Part shown: piece by piece, positions 27,206 to 35,364 of the stretch | Position numbering within the stretch: position 1 is the first letter of the stretch | How the letters are laid out: each line of letters starts with the position of its first letter | Assembly: GCA_963798015.1 (NCBI GenBank) | Contig: CAWCSA010000009.1 | Location: forward strand, 1 to 64,000 | DNA length: 64,000 nucleotides | Source: Roseiarcus sp963798015 | GTDB lineage: Bacteria; Pseudomonadota; Alphaproteobacteria; Rhizobiales; Beijerinckiaceae | Direction of reading: 5' to 3' | The notes under the pieces: generated by a model | The model's input: the letters and a program-made list of their open reading frames with translations, nothing else | Told to the model about the DNA's origin: nothing | Database searches by the model: none | Translations under genes and position numbers: made by a program

Positions 27206-27579
27206 CCCCCACCCTCTGCCCACCCAATGCAAAGGGATATCTGCTGCCGGACTTTTGCTCCGGCGCTACCGGAAAATCCGGCCGCTTCAGTGAGGGATTA
27301 TTGCTCCGGCGCTTACAGTACGACAACGCTCTCGCCGAAACGATCAACGGTCTCTACAAGGCCGAGGTGATCCACCGACGTGGACCATGGCGCTCGTTCG
27401 AGGCCGTCGAGTTTGCGATGCTGGAATGGGTGGACTGGTTCAACAATCGCCGGCTGCTGGAGTCCATCGGCAACATCCCGCCGGCCGAAGCCGAGGAGCG
27501 CTACTACGCTATGCTGGAAGAGCCAGCCGTGGCCGCGTGACTCAAACGAAACGGCCTCCGGCAAACCCGGCGCGGTTCA

Positions 27580-27910
27580 AACCCTTGGCGGTGTCGGATC
27601 GCTTGTATCGATTCGTTTCCCCCTGCACGGGGCGCATCGAAGGCATCGACCAACATCTGGGACCGTAATTATTTCGGGCAATGCGTCCACGTTGACGTCG
27701 GCTTTATCCCCCGCGACCCTGACAGGTCGCGATCACCGCACGGACGCCGTTCTTGCGCATGTTCGCCAACGTCATGGGCGGCCCGGGCTTTTCACGCGCC
27801 GCCATTCCTATCCTGACGTTGTGGCGCGGGCCGATACAACGCAATCTGCCCGGAACAAAGGCCAAGGAGGCGGGTTCATCTCAAAACTCCATTATCCAAG
27901 GAATTCAATC
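27580..27910. other. no recognised gene right of the IS3 element
   Basis: About 330 bases. Open frames run through, but none has a ribosome site or known domain. AAGGA precedes the small gene at 27911. Confidence 0.4.
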
Positions 27911-28102
27911 ATGACAGACTTCGATCGGACCTCTTCCACGACCTACAAGGATCCCATTGGCCGCATCGCGGTGGCGCCTCGTGCACCGATGACGACTACG
28001 GGCCGCTTTTTTTCCAAGGAGGATATGATCGCCGGCATTGTGGCTGCGGTGATGATACTCGGGCCGCTCGCCATGGCCGCCTTTGCGGTTGGGCGTTACT
28101 GA
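27911..28102 (+). CDS. small single-span membrane protein
   Basis: 63 residues: MTDFDRTSSTTYKDPIGRIAVAPRAPMTTTGRFFSKED is polar, then MIAGIVAAVMILGPLAMAAFAVGRY forms one membrane helix at the very C-terminus. AAGGA lies ten bases before the ATG. Probably an inner-membrane protein with a cytoplasmic N-terminus; no function recognised. Confidence 0.6.
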   Translation: MTDFDRTSSTTYKDPIGRIAVAPRAPMTTTGRFFSKEDMIAGIVAAVMILGPLAMAAFAVGRY

Positions 28103-28169
28103 GGCCTCCCTGACAAGCGCGACCTGCGCGGTCAGGCGGATTGCGTTAAAAATTTCGTAGAGGAATTCA

Positions 28170-28498
28170 TGCGCGCTTTGCGTTTTGGACTTATTGCGAC
28201 CGTGCTGGCCATTCCTTCCGCCGGCAACTCGCAGGACAGCGGACTGGTCGACGGCAGGGTCCGACCTCAGCACATCGACGGCGCAACCCGGGCGTTCCAT
28301 TGGGCTGCAGGGAGCATATAGGCGACTCCCTGAACCTGGCCCGCGCGCTGGATCTTCCGCATTGTCATGCCAGGCCAGGTTGTGCCCGAAGCTGTGCCTG
28401 TCTTTACAAGACCGGACGGAAGCGGCACGGCTTTTGTCGCCGGACGCCGCGTAGTAGTTGGCCCGAACTCGAATCGCATCGTGCGCGTCGTCCAATAG
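28170..28498 (+). pseudogene. small exported protein, broken
   Basis: MRALRFGLIATVLAIPSAGNSQ is a signal peptide, with GAGG upstream. The frame stops after about 50 codons. A second frame at 28367-28498, VMPGQVVPEAVPVFTRPDGSGTAFVAGRRVVVGPNSNRIVRVVQ, looks like the normal ending of small periplasmic proteins in this order. At least one shift plus intervening stops. Confidence 0.5.
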
Positions 28499-28600
28499 GA
28501 CGGAACAACGCAGTCTTGGTCGCGTTGAGAGACAAGGCGCGTTTTGTTTTTCGCCCCCCCAGCCCAAGACGCGCCCGGACGCACCCTTGCCCCGCCTCCG

Positions 28601-28628
28601 AGCCCCCTAGCTCGCGCGGGGCCTTTTT
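28601..28628 (+). terminator. rho-independent terminator
   Basis: GCCCC (28602-28606) pairs with GGGGC (28618-28622), then TTTTT at 28624-28628. It follows the broken exported-protein gene and lies at the end of the convergent gene on the other strand. Confidence 0.55.
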
Positions 28629-28882
28629 GCCTGCGTGAGGCGGTAGTCTTGTAACTGTTTAGGACTTTTTCCTTTGAGGGCATCCGCAACTAAGTCAGCG
28701 CTTCCCTGTGCATTCCCGTTGACTCCGTGGAGCTCGTGGGCAATGTGGCGAAGCGCGGCTGCTATTTCCGCGACCGCCACGATCATTGCCTCTTCCTTAT
28801 CCACTTTCAGGTCTTGCGTGAGGCCGTCGGAGTCCCTCCAATCCAGATGACCGCCCAAATTAAATCGAAACGATAAAGCCAT
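28607..28882 (-). CDS. hypothetical protein
   Basis: 91 residues from ATG 28882 with AAAGG upstream; the frame extends to 29158 but nothing supports the longer form. MALSFRFNLGGHLDWRDSDGLTQDLKVDKEEAMIVAVAEIAAALRHIAHELHGVNGNAQGSADLVADALKGKS. Soluble and helical in appearance, no known domain. Divergent from 29087. Confidence 0.55.
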   Translation of the reverse strand: MALSFRFNLGGHLDWRDSDGLTQDLKVDKEEAMIVAVAEIAAALRHIAHELHGVNGNAQGSADLVADALKGKSPKQLQDYRLTQAKRPRAS

Positions 28883-29086
28883 AATCGTTCGCCTTTCTGT
28901 TTGGGCGCCCTTAGGCACTCTCTCCGTCAAAATCGGACGCTCAAGAGCGTCAAGGCTCGGAACCCGCCGCGTCTGGTCTCGTTGATGTTCCATATGGGGT
29001 GAGGAACGCTTCTCACCCATCAGGGAGAACCGGGTTTGCCTTGTTGCGCAAGGTAAATCCGCGCGTGATTGTCCTGGAGACTCAAA

Positions 29087-29536
29087 ATGAACGCCAAGGA
29101 ACTCGCGGACAAGTTCAATGCAAAAACTGACGCAGCTGTCGTTGAACGAAAGCGTCAATCCGGCTTAGCCGCTGAACACATTCAGAAGCGCGGCGAGGAT
29201 ATTGAGCACTGCAAGCGCGCAATGGAGAGCAACGTTCTGCCGTTCCTGGAGGAACTGAAGCAGCATTTGGGCGACGGTCAATTTGCCTTCGCACCTCAGA
29301 TCGACATGCAGGATCACAAGCCCGTCGGTGTCTCGTTCAAGATTGGTGATGGAGGAACAACGAGCATATCAACAGCGCTCGGAAACATCATAGTAACCCG
29401 CGTCGGCGACGGCGGAACGAAAAAGGGCATTGCGTACGTCTATCCGCCTGATGCGGAGCCCTATATCTCAAATTCGGGTGACCTCACGCGGGACAAGATC
29501 GCCAAATTGGTCGAAATGGTGATTGACAATACTTAG
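29087..29536 (+). CDS. hypothetical protein
   Basis: 149 residues from ATG 29087 with GGAG nine bases before. The first 65 residues are charged and helical (ELADKFNAKTDAAVVERKRQSGLAAEHIQKRGEDIEHCKRAMESNVLPFLEELKQHLG). The rest looks like a beta-rich domain with GDGGTTSISTALGNIIVTRVGDGGTKKGIAYVYPPD. No family recognised. It forms a divergent pair with 28882 and seems an intact cargo gene. Confidence 0.6.
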   Translation: MNAKELADKFNAKTDAAVVERKRQSGLAAEHIQKRGEDIEHCKRAMESNVLPFLEELKQHLGDGQFAFAPQIDMQDHKPVGVSFKIGDGGTTSISTALGNIIVTRVGDGGTKKGIAYVYPPDAEPYISNSGDLTRDKIAKLVEMVIDNT

Positions 29537-29597
29537 TTCGGTAGGTCGTGACGTCGCGGCTGATTTAGCGTCGCCGTTTCGCGCGGGAAACGGGGCT

Positions 29598-29905
29598 TTA
29601 GGCTCGCGTGGTGCTTGATGGATTTCGCGAGGCCTCCCGCCGAACATCCGCCACCGGCTCGTCCTCGCGCAACCCGACGTAAACCGTGTGGCGCAACAAG
29701 TTGTCAGCGGTCCAGGTCAAGTAGGTGATCTCAGCAACCAGTTTCGGCTCGACCCAATGCACGCGGGATAGAACAAGCGGGGAGCCGGAGCGAGTTGAGC
29801 GGGGCGGCGGAACACTCAGAGGCGATGTCTTGCGCGCCAAGGGATCGAGGCGGCGCCGAAGATCGGCGAGGACCTCGCCTGGGCTGGGGACTAGCCAGTC
29901 ACGAA
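29598..29905 (-). pseudogene. C-terminal end of an ATP-dependent DNA ligase (LigD-type)
   Basis: LADLRRRLDPLARKTSPLSVPPPR, then RVHWVEPKLVAEITYLTWTADNLLRHTVYVGLREDEPVADVRRE and a stop: the OB-fold end of bacterial NHEJ ligases. The nucleotidyltransferase part is missing; an IS5 fragment sits upstream. A separate intact ligase gene lies at 55804. Confidence 0.7.
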
Positions 29906-29944
29906 CCGACCAATGGAAACCTTGACCATCCGAGCGCCCCTAGC

Positions 29945-30070
29945 GGGCAGGCAAATCTTATGGTTCGGGCGCAACCGCCGCCTCGCCAAGGACTATGAGA
30001 ACCTCGCCGATACCCTCGCCGCCTTCGTAACCCTCGCCGCAATCCAATTCACGATCAGACGCCTCGCCCG
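29945..30070 (+). pseudogene. IS5-family transposase C-terminal fragment
   Basis: FGRNRRLAKDYENLADTLAAFVTLAAIQFTIRRLAR is the standard end of IS5-group transposases (WFGRNRRLAKDFE...). No other part of the element remains. Confidence 0.7.
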
Positions 30071-30158
30071 CTGTCGGCTTTTGAGTCAGGCTCTTAGTCG
30101 TTTAGATCCGCACTTGGCGCGGCACTTCTGGCACCCAACGCCCACCAAAGGGTCAAGT

Positions 30159-30458
30159 TCAGTCTTCGAGTGGATCTCGGACCGGTAATAAAAAGACGAG
30201 GAATCCGTCATCGTCTTCCGCGTCGGGTGCCCCGCTACTTTTGGCATTAAAATAAGTCGCCTTGTGCCTCGTTACCTCTTCGGGGAGGGAACGCCTTACT
30301 AGCAATGAAGCTACGCCGTCCCAAAGTACACTTGAATCCTCTCGATGGAAGCACAATAAGTAAGCTTTTAACTCGTCGCTTGTGAAATGTTGCCTTGCCT
30401 CATCTTTACTGGCGTTTATTATTGCTATCGGTTCCCCATTTATCTCTAGAGTGTACAT
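30159..30458 (-). CDS. hypothetical protein
   Basis: 99 residues: MYTLEINGEPIAIINASKDEARQHFTSDELKAYLLCFHREDSSVLWDGVASLLVRRSLPEEVTRHKATYF... with an acidic DAEDDDGFLVFLLPVRDPLED tail. AT-richer than its neighbours, suggesting later arrival. No family recognised. Confidence 0.5.
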   Translation of the reverse strand: MYTLEINGEPIAIINASKDEARQHFTSDELKAYLLCFHREDSSVLWDGVASLLVRRSLPEEVTRHKATYFNAKSSGAPDAEDDDGFLVFLLPVRDPLED

Positions 30459-30751
30459 TATATACGGTCCAATTGCGGTAAATTTGAGCCGATCTTCGAA
30501 AAAGCAAGCGCTGTGCTAGAGCCGTGCGCGCCGGAAGTTCTTGAGTTGGCCGATGAGCTGGCAAACCTACGGTCGCAATCTTGAGGAAATAGCCCGTGCT
30601 GAGAAGATCGTCAACGCGCTGGCGGCTTTTTCTGCAAGCTCGATCCCCGCTTGGGGCGATGACCCAGCTCGACGCCGGCCAAATCGATCTGCGCTGCGTT
30701 CGGCGGGCCTGAAAGCCTCAGTTTTCTAATAGCTTTCGGCACCGCAAATGG

Positions 30752-31696
30752 TCATGGAGCATGTGTTCGCTCGAAGGCCACTCCCGGAGCAAGCCTAGCG
30801 CCACGCATGAGTTCCCGGCCGCTCACTATCGATCTACTGGGGCGCTGTATTTGGAGAATTTCCACCGCGCCATCACCACAAGCGATCCGCATGTCCTCGG
30901 TCAGAAGAGTTCCGGGGATCCCGGTCCCAGTCGTGACCCTAGCGCGGAGAAATTTGACCTGTTCGTCCCGGTCCTCGAGCGACATCCTTGAAAAGGCCCC
31001 CGGCCAGGGCGACAGTCCGTGAATCTGATTGCGCACAGTTTCAGCGCTTTGTGCCCAATCAATATCGGCTTCGCTTTTCTTGATTTTGTGCGCGTAAGAG
31101 ATCCCTATGGGGGGTTGCTCTTGAAACTGCAGTCGACCGGTTTCCATTGTCCGCAAAGCTCTGACCACCAGTTGGGCAGCAATCGACGCAAGACGACCTG
31201 TAAGATCTCCAGCTGTGTCACTTGGACTTATGTCGGTGCTTTCACGCATGGCCACCGGCCCCGTGTCGAGGCCGGCATCCATACGCATAACGTCAACCCC
31301 GGTAATCTTGTCGCCCGCCATAATAGCCCGTTGGATTGGAGCAGCGCCCCGCCATCGCGGTAACAGCGAGGCGTGGAGGTTGAGGCATCCCAATCTCGGC
31401 ATCTCGAGAATAGGAGTCGGCAGCAAGAGGCCGTAGGCGATCACAAGGGCGAGATCTGCAGCCTGGTTTTCGAACTGTCTCTGAGTTTCGGCGTCCCGCA
31501 AGGATAGCGGCGTGAATACCGGGATCCCAATTGAATCGGCCGTCAGGTGAACCGGTGCTTTCCTTAACTCGAGCCCTCGGCGGCCACGCTGTGCAGGTGC
31601 GCGTGTATAGACCGCGACAGGCACAAGGCCGCTCCTTGAGATTTCTAACAGGGTCGGAATCGCGAATTCCGGCGTGCCCATAAAGACAATTCGCAT
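30752..31696 (-). CDS. fmt: methionyl-tRNA formyltransferase (isolated copy)
   Basis: 314 residues. MRIVFMGTPEFAIPTLLEI begins the Rossmann-like formyl-THF domain. The catalytic loop LNLHASLLPRWRGAAPIQRAI (Asn, His) and MDAGLDTGPV follow. The C-terminal OB-like domain runs from ISYAHKIKKSEADIDW. The enzyme formylates initiator Met-tRNA. Normally fmt sits beside def; here it is 75 bases downstream of two serine recombinases in a mobile region, same strand. It is probably a second, acquired copy, or a relative that formylates something else (for example a sugar amine); its length and motifs favour true Fmt. Confidence 0.8.
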   Translation of the reverse strand: MRIVFMGTPEFAIPTLLEISRSGLVPVAVYTRAPAQRGRRGLELRKAPVHLTADSIGIPVFTPLSLRDAETQRQFENQAADLALVIAYGLLLPTPILEMPRLGCLNLHASLLPRWRGAAPIQRAIMAGDKITGVDVMRMDAGLDTGPVAMRESTDISPSDTAGDLTGRLASIAAQLVVRALRTMETGRLQFQEQPPIGISYAHKIKKSEADIDWAQSAETVRNQIHGLSPWPGAFSRMSLEDRDEQVKFLRARVTTGTGIPGTLLTEDMRIACGDGAVEILQIQRPSRSIVSGRELMRGARLAPGVAFERTHAP

Positions 31697-31770
31697 TCAA
31701 CATCCAAAATTGATGAGAAGACCTCATTCCGCTCTACGCCTGGCGCGACGCAAAGGGATGAGCCGCAAAC

Positions 31771-32535
31771 CTACGCCCTCGGCAACTTCGGAAGGTCCGA
31801 ATGATTTGAGAGCCTAACTTCTCTCGTTCGCCGACTGGCCCAGGGTTTTGGCTTTCGCTCCCCGGCATATTCGAAGACCCGAGCGACCATTCGGTCCCGC
31901 CAAACTAATCGTCTCCGCGGTGTCTCGATACCCAGTGCTGTGAGCTGAAGCGCAATTCCATGGATCGTTTCTCCCCGGTCACGTAGTTCACAAAGTAACG
32001 GGAGGTAGTCGAGAGCGCGCGCTTTTGCTTGCTCTCGCACCGCTCGCACTGCCGCTTTCCTCGCGGCGTCTGAAAATCGATGCGTAGTCGGGTCAGGGTT
32101 GCCGAATTTTCGGCCGCGAAGCTTTGCTGCGGCAAATGCGGCCTTCGTGCGCTGCGAAATCAGCCGCGCTTCATATTCCGCCACGGCGGCGAGAATGTGG
32201 ATCGTAAAGCGATTCGCCAGCGGCATATCGGCTGCGACAAAGTCCACGCCGCTTTTCATCAGGCCCGCGATCATCGCCGTGCTTCTAGCCAACCGATCAA
32301 GCCGTGCGATTACGAGTTTGGCGTCATAGACCCGGCAGAACCAAAGCGCTTCCGCAAGTTTTGGTCGGCCATCGTTCCGGCCGCTCTCGACCTCGGTCAA
32401 TTCAGCGAGAACTTTGCATCGGTTTGCAGCGACATAGCGCCCAATAGCGTCTTGTTGCGCCAGAAGGCCGAGCCCTGAACGCGCTTGCTGGCGCGTCGAC
32501 ACTCTATAATACGCTACAATGGGCTTGACGTTCAC
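31771..32535 (-). CDS. serine recombinase (resolvase family), second of a tandem pair
   Basis: 254 residues. The N-terminal resolvase domain has AYYRVSTRQQARSGLGLLAQ with the catalytic Ser, LVIARLDRLARSTAMIAGLMKSGVDF and FTIHILAAVAEYEARLISQRTKAAF. The C-terminal 90 residues are short and basic, without a zinc ribbon. It starts at GTG overlapping the previous stop (GTGA). Clearly a relative of its upstream neighbour. Confidence 0.88.
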   Translation of the reverse strand: MNVKPIVAYYRVSTRQQARSGLGLLAQQDAIGRYVAANRCKVLAELTEVESGRNDGRPKLAEALWFCRVYDAKLVIARLDRLARSTAMIAGLMKSGVDFVAADMPLANRFTIHILAAVAEYEARLISQRTKAAFAAAKLRGRKFGNPDPTTHRFSDAARKAAVRAVREQAKARALDYLPLLCELRDRGETIHGIALQLTALGIETPRRRLVWRDRMVARVFEYAGERKPKPWASRRTREVRLSNHSDLPKLPRA

Positions 32536-33527
32536 GGGCGTGACGGCTCCTTGTCGTCCACCCGAAGCTCAGAGACCTTGAGTGCACGCATTAGATAGCG
32601 TCGGATCGACGCCGGTCCCCAGCCCCGACCCCAAGGCGACTCAACGCCTCGGTGTGCGAACTCTGCAGCGATCTCACGATAGGTTTTGCCTTCCAACCGC
32701 CACGTCAAGAGAAGCGGGCTTATTTCACCGACGCGCTTCCGAACTTTATTTTGCGCCGTCCCAATCCGCTTGCCCGCAGGTGGACTCTGACCGAAGAGAG
32801 CAGCTGTTTGTCGAGTGATCCGCCATATCGAGTTCTTCGTCCAAGGCGCATGCTGTGGTGGCGCAACACCGCCACCATTGAACTCATTGGCGATCACGCT
32901 CAAGGATTTTCCTTCCGCGATAGCACTCCAAACAAGCGGCGCTAGATCTCGCGCACGGGCCTCCGAACGAGCTTGCCTCACAAGGGCGCTTGCCGCCTGA
33001 CAACCGGGTGGAAAACGTCGCGAAAGACCGTCGGCGAAATGTCCGATTTTCGCTCCGCGTTCTCGTCTCGCGGCGATAATCTGCTTCATCCGCTCCGAGG
33101 AGAGGCCTGACTCGTACTCGGCGACCGCAGCCAGAATGTGTATCGTGAAGCGGTTGGCGTGCGGGAAGTCCACGGCGACAAACTCAAGCCTGCTCTCCAT
33201 GAGCCGCGCAATAATCTCGACATTGCGCGAAAGCCGGTCGAGCCGTGCGATGACAAGCACGGCGCGGGCGAGGCGACACATGCTCAGGGCCTTGGCAAGT
33301 TCTGGCCTCCTATCCTTCCGTCCGCTCATCACCTCGGAAAACTCGGCGACGACGAAGCCAGGATTCGCGGCGACGTAACCTTGCACCGCCGCTCGCTGGG
33401 CTTCGACGCTGAAACCGAACTGCCCTTGCTGAACCGTGGAGACGCGATAATAGGCTACATAGCGCCGGACCAACTGACCGTCGGCCATTGCATGAGCAGG
33501 GGCCACATGTCTGCAGTGGTCCATCAT
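32532..33527 (-). CDS. serine recombinase (resolvase family), first of a tandem pair
   Basis: 331 residues from ATG 33527 with GGAGG upstream. Same catalytic layout as the next gene: AYYRVSTVQQGQFGFSVEAQ, LVIARLDRLSRNVEIIARLMESRLEFVAVDFPHANRFTIHILAAVAEYE. The longer C-terminus has two recombinase-type helix-turn-helix stretches (GKSLSVIANEFNGGGVAPPQ and GKTYREIAAEFAHRGVESPWGRGW). Smaller than phage-type large serine integrases. Translationally coupled to the following recombinase. Confidence 0.88.
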   Translation of the reverse strand: MMDHCRHVAPAHAMADGQLVRRYVAYYRVSTVQQGQFGFSVEAQRAAVQGYVAANPGFVVAEFSEVMSGRKDRRPELAKALSMCRLARAVLVIARLDRLSRNVEIIARLMESRLEFVAVDFPHANRFTIHILAAVAEYESGLSSERMKQIIAARRERGAKIGHFADGLSRRFPPGCQAASALVRQARSEARARDLAPLVWSAIAEGKSLSVIANEFNGGGVAPPQHAPWTKNSIWRITRQTAALFGQSPPAGKRIGTAQNKVRKRVGEISPLLLTWRLEGKTYREIAAEFAHRGVESPWGRGWGPASIRRYLMRALKVSELRVDDKEPSRP

Positions 33528-33586
33528 CGAGACCTCCGCTTGTTAGGGTCGCTTGTTCTGACAGACCTAGGCTCAGGACTCATTGA

Positions 33587-33745
33587 TCAGAGCCAGAAGA
33601 TGACGGCTGCGGCGATGCAGATTGCCGAGAAGTAGGTGTGGGCGCAACGGTCGTATCGGGTGTAAACGCGTCTCCAGTCTTTGAGCCGTCCGAACATGTT
33701 TTCGATTCTGTGGCGCTGTTTGTAAAGGACGGCGTGGCTGTGGTG
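33587..33745 (-). pseudogene. IS5-family transposase C-terminal fragment
   Basis: Reverse strand: SHAVLYKQRHRIENMFGRLKDWRRVYTRYDRCAHTYFSAICIAAAVIFWL and stop. This holds the final catalytic Glu (RIENMFGRLK). It is cut at its N-terminal side by the IS6 element. Confidence 0.8.
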
Positions 33746-34514
33746 CAAAGATCGGAAGCAAGGCATATTTGACGACCCAGCAACTCTGCGATGAATCTGG
33801 TCGACATGTTAAGCTTGGATGAACTTTTCAAGGGCCGTCATTTCGACCGGGAGATCATCGTTCTCTGTGCGCGCTGGTATCTGCGGTACAAACTGAGTTT
33901 TCGAGACCTCGTCGAGATGATGGCCGAACGCGGGCTGTCCCTGGCGCACACACGATCATGCGTTGGATCCAACGCTATGTCCCGGAATTCGAAAGGCGCT
34001 AGAACCGCTTCACTCGCCCGGCTGGGCTGTCGTGGCGCGTAGACGAAACCTACGTCAAAATCAAAGGCCGCTGGATCTATCTCTACCGTGCCGTCGACAA
34101 AGAGGGAAAGACCGTCGATTTCCTGCTGCGCGCCGAGCGGGACGTCGCAGCTGCCAAGGCATTCTTCCGGCGAGCTTTCAAAGCCCAGGGCAGACTGCCC
34201 CATAAGATCACGCTCGATGGCTATCAGGCCTCTCATCGCGCGGCCAAAGAGGCCCTCGGCGAACATCCGGGGGAAATCGATGCGAGATCCGGTCGTCCAA
34301 ATATCTCAACAATTTGATTGAGCAGGATCACCGATTGATCAAGCTGCAGCTTGGTCCGATGCTCGGCTTCAAGAAGTTTCGGAGAGCCGCAACGACGATC
34401 GCCGGCATCGAACTCATGCACCGGATCGAAAAGGTCAATTCAAACTCGGCAAGCTTCGCGTCAAAAACAAAACCGCTTCAGAGATTTGGAATGCAGTGTG
34501 TCGATTTCCGCTGA
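33737..34514 (+). pseudogene. IS6-family transposase, frameshifted
   Basis: The left end GGCTGTGGTGCAAAGAT resembles the IS6 inverted repeat. Coding starts at about 33791: LFKGRHFDREIIVLCARWYLRYKLSFRDLVEMMAERGLSLAHT. WRVDETYVKIKGRWIYLYRAVDKEGKTVDFLLRAERD and ITLDGYQASHRAAKEA follow in other frames. The tail KFRRAATTIAGIELMHRIEK ends with SEIWNAV out of frame. At least three shifts. Dead. Confidence 0.8.
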
Positions 34515-34524
34515 GATTTGACCC
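34505..34524. repeat. solitary IS21-like end next to IS21 copy 2
   Basis: TTTCCGCTGAGATTTGACCC is close to TTTCCATTGAGAACTGACCC, the end of the IS21 copy that begins only four bases later. It looks like a leftover terminus of a related element that once sat here. Confidence 0.45.
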
Positions 34525-34569
34525 GGGGTTTCCATTGAGAACTGACCCGGCTTGATGATGGTTTCGGGT

Positions 34570-35364
34570 TCAGGCGTTCGTCAAGTTCCGAGATTTCTCC
34601 TTTGCGGGTTTGGCGGCATTCGCCGAGCTGTTTTTGAAGCGGAAGCTGTCGTTTCCGGTTTCGAGGATGTGGCAGCGGTAGGTAAGACGATCGAGCAGCG
34701 CGGTCGTCATCTTCGGGTCGCCGAACACGGTGGCCCACTCGCCGAAGCTGAGATTGGTCGTGATGATGACGCTGGTGCGCTCGTAGAGCTTGCTCAGCAG
34801 ATGGAAGAGCAATGCCCCGCCGGAGGCGCTGAACGGCAGGTAGCCGAGTTCGTCGAGGATGACGAGATCGGAATGGGTGAGCCGCGCCGCGATCTGGCCG
34901 GGTTTGCCCTGAAGCTTCTCTTGTTCGAGAGCGTTGACGAGTTCGACCGTGGAGAAGAACCGGACGCGCTTGCGGTGATGCTCGATGGCCTGGACGCCGA
35001 TCGCCGTAGCGAGATGCGTCTTACCCGTGCCGGGGCCGCCGACCAGGACGACATTGTGAGTATCTTCCAGGAACTCGCAACGATGGAGTTGTCGTACGAG
35101 CGCCTCGTTGACCTCGCTGCTGGCGAAGTCGAACCCGGCGAGGTCGCGATACGTCGGAAAGCGCGCCGCCTTGAGCTGGTAGGCCGTTGATCTGACCTCT
35201 CTGTCGGCCGTCTCCGCTTTCAGAAGCTGCGACAGGATCGGCAAAGCGGCTTCGAAGGCCGGGGAGCCTTGCTCGGTCAACTCGCCGACCGCCTGAGCCA
35301 TGCCATGCATTTTGAGGCTGCGTAGCATGATGGTGATCGCGCCAGCGGCGGGATTATGACGCAT
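34570..35364 (-). CDS. istB: IS21 helper ATPase IstB (copy 2)
   Basis: 264 residues, MRHNPAAGAITIMLRSLKMHGMAQAVGEL... with GGPGTGKTHLA and LVILDELGYLPFSASGGA. Differs from copy 1 at scattered positions (for example TTVEL for TVDL, SLKM for ALKM). The start lies inside the istA end. Intact. Confidence 0.92.
   Translation of the reverse strand: MRHNPAAGAITIMLRSLKMHGMAQAVGELTEQGSPAFEAALPILSQLLKAETADREVRSTAYQLKAARFPTYRDLAGFDFASSEVNEALVRQLHRCEFLEDTHNVVLVGGPGTGKTHLATAIGVQAIEHHRKRVRFFSTVELVNALEQEKLQGKPGQIAARLTHSDLVILDELGYLPFSASGGALLFHLLSKLYERTSVIITTNLSFGEWATVFGDPKMTTALLDRLTYRCHILETGNDSFRFKNSSANAAKPAKEKSRNLTNA

Larger units (their letters stand above)
24818..27317 (-). mobile_element. IS21-family element, different type, inside IS3 orfB
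   Basis: Left end TGTCAACGCCGGAGCAAGAT (24818) and right end, on the reverse strand, TGTAAGCGCCGGAGCAATAA (from 27317) are inverted repeats. It encodes istA and istB, both intact. It is distinct from the copies at 16157 and 34529 (different ends and proteins). Flanks are GACAGTT and GTACGAC; no clean target duplication is visible. Confidence 0.88.
24130..27540 (+). pseudogene. IS3-family transposase OrfB split by IS21
   Basis: The left part, 24130-24817, has the HTH_21 region (HREAHGVEPICNVLPIAPSTYHAH) and the catalytic pieces WVSDFTYVATW and VHHSDRGSQYVS, ending SVGD at the junction. The right part, from about 27318, resumes DNALAETINGLYKAEVIHRRGPWRSFEAVEFAMLEWVDWFNNRRLL with the final E and ends at 27540. 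The two parts fit the family end to end. Confidence 0.88.
23754..27579 (+). mobile_element. IS3-family element interrupted by an IS21 element
   Basis: Inverted ends TGAACTGTACCGGGTTTGTC (left, 23754) and TGAACCGCGCCGGGTTTGCC (right, on the reverse strand from 27579). Subtracting the 2500-bp insert gives about 1326 bp, normal for the family. Dead by insertion in orfB. Confidence 0.85.

Noticed and set aside
30541..30729. 62-codon forward frame upstream of the fmt end
   Set aside because: No ribosome site or domain; neighbours are remnants, so it is probably chance.
32532..33527. Large serine integrase of a phage with att sites
   Set aside because: The protein is too short, lacks a zinc ribbon and long coiled coil, and I could not find flanking att repeats.
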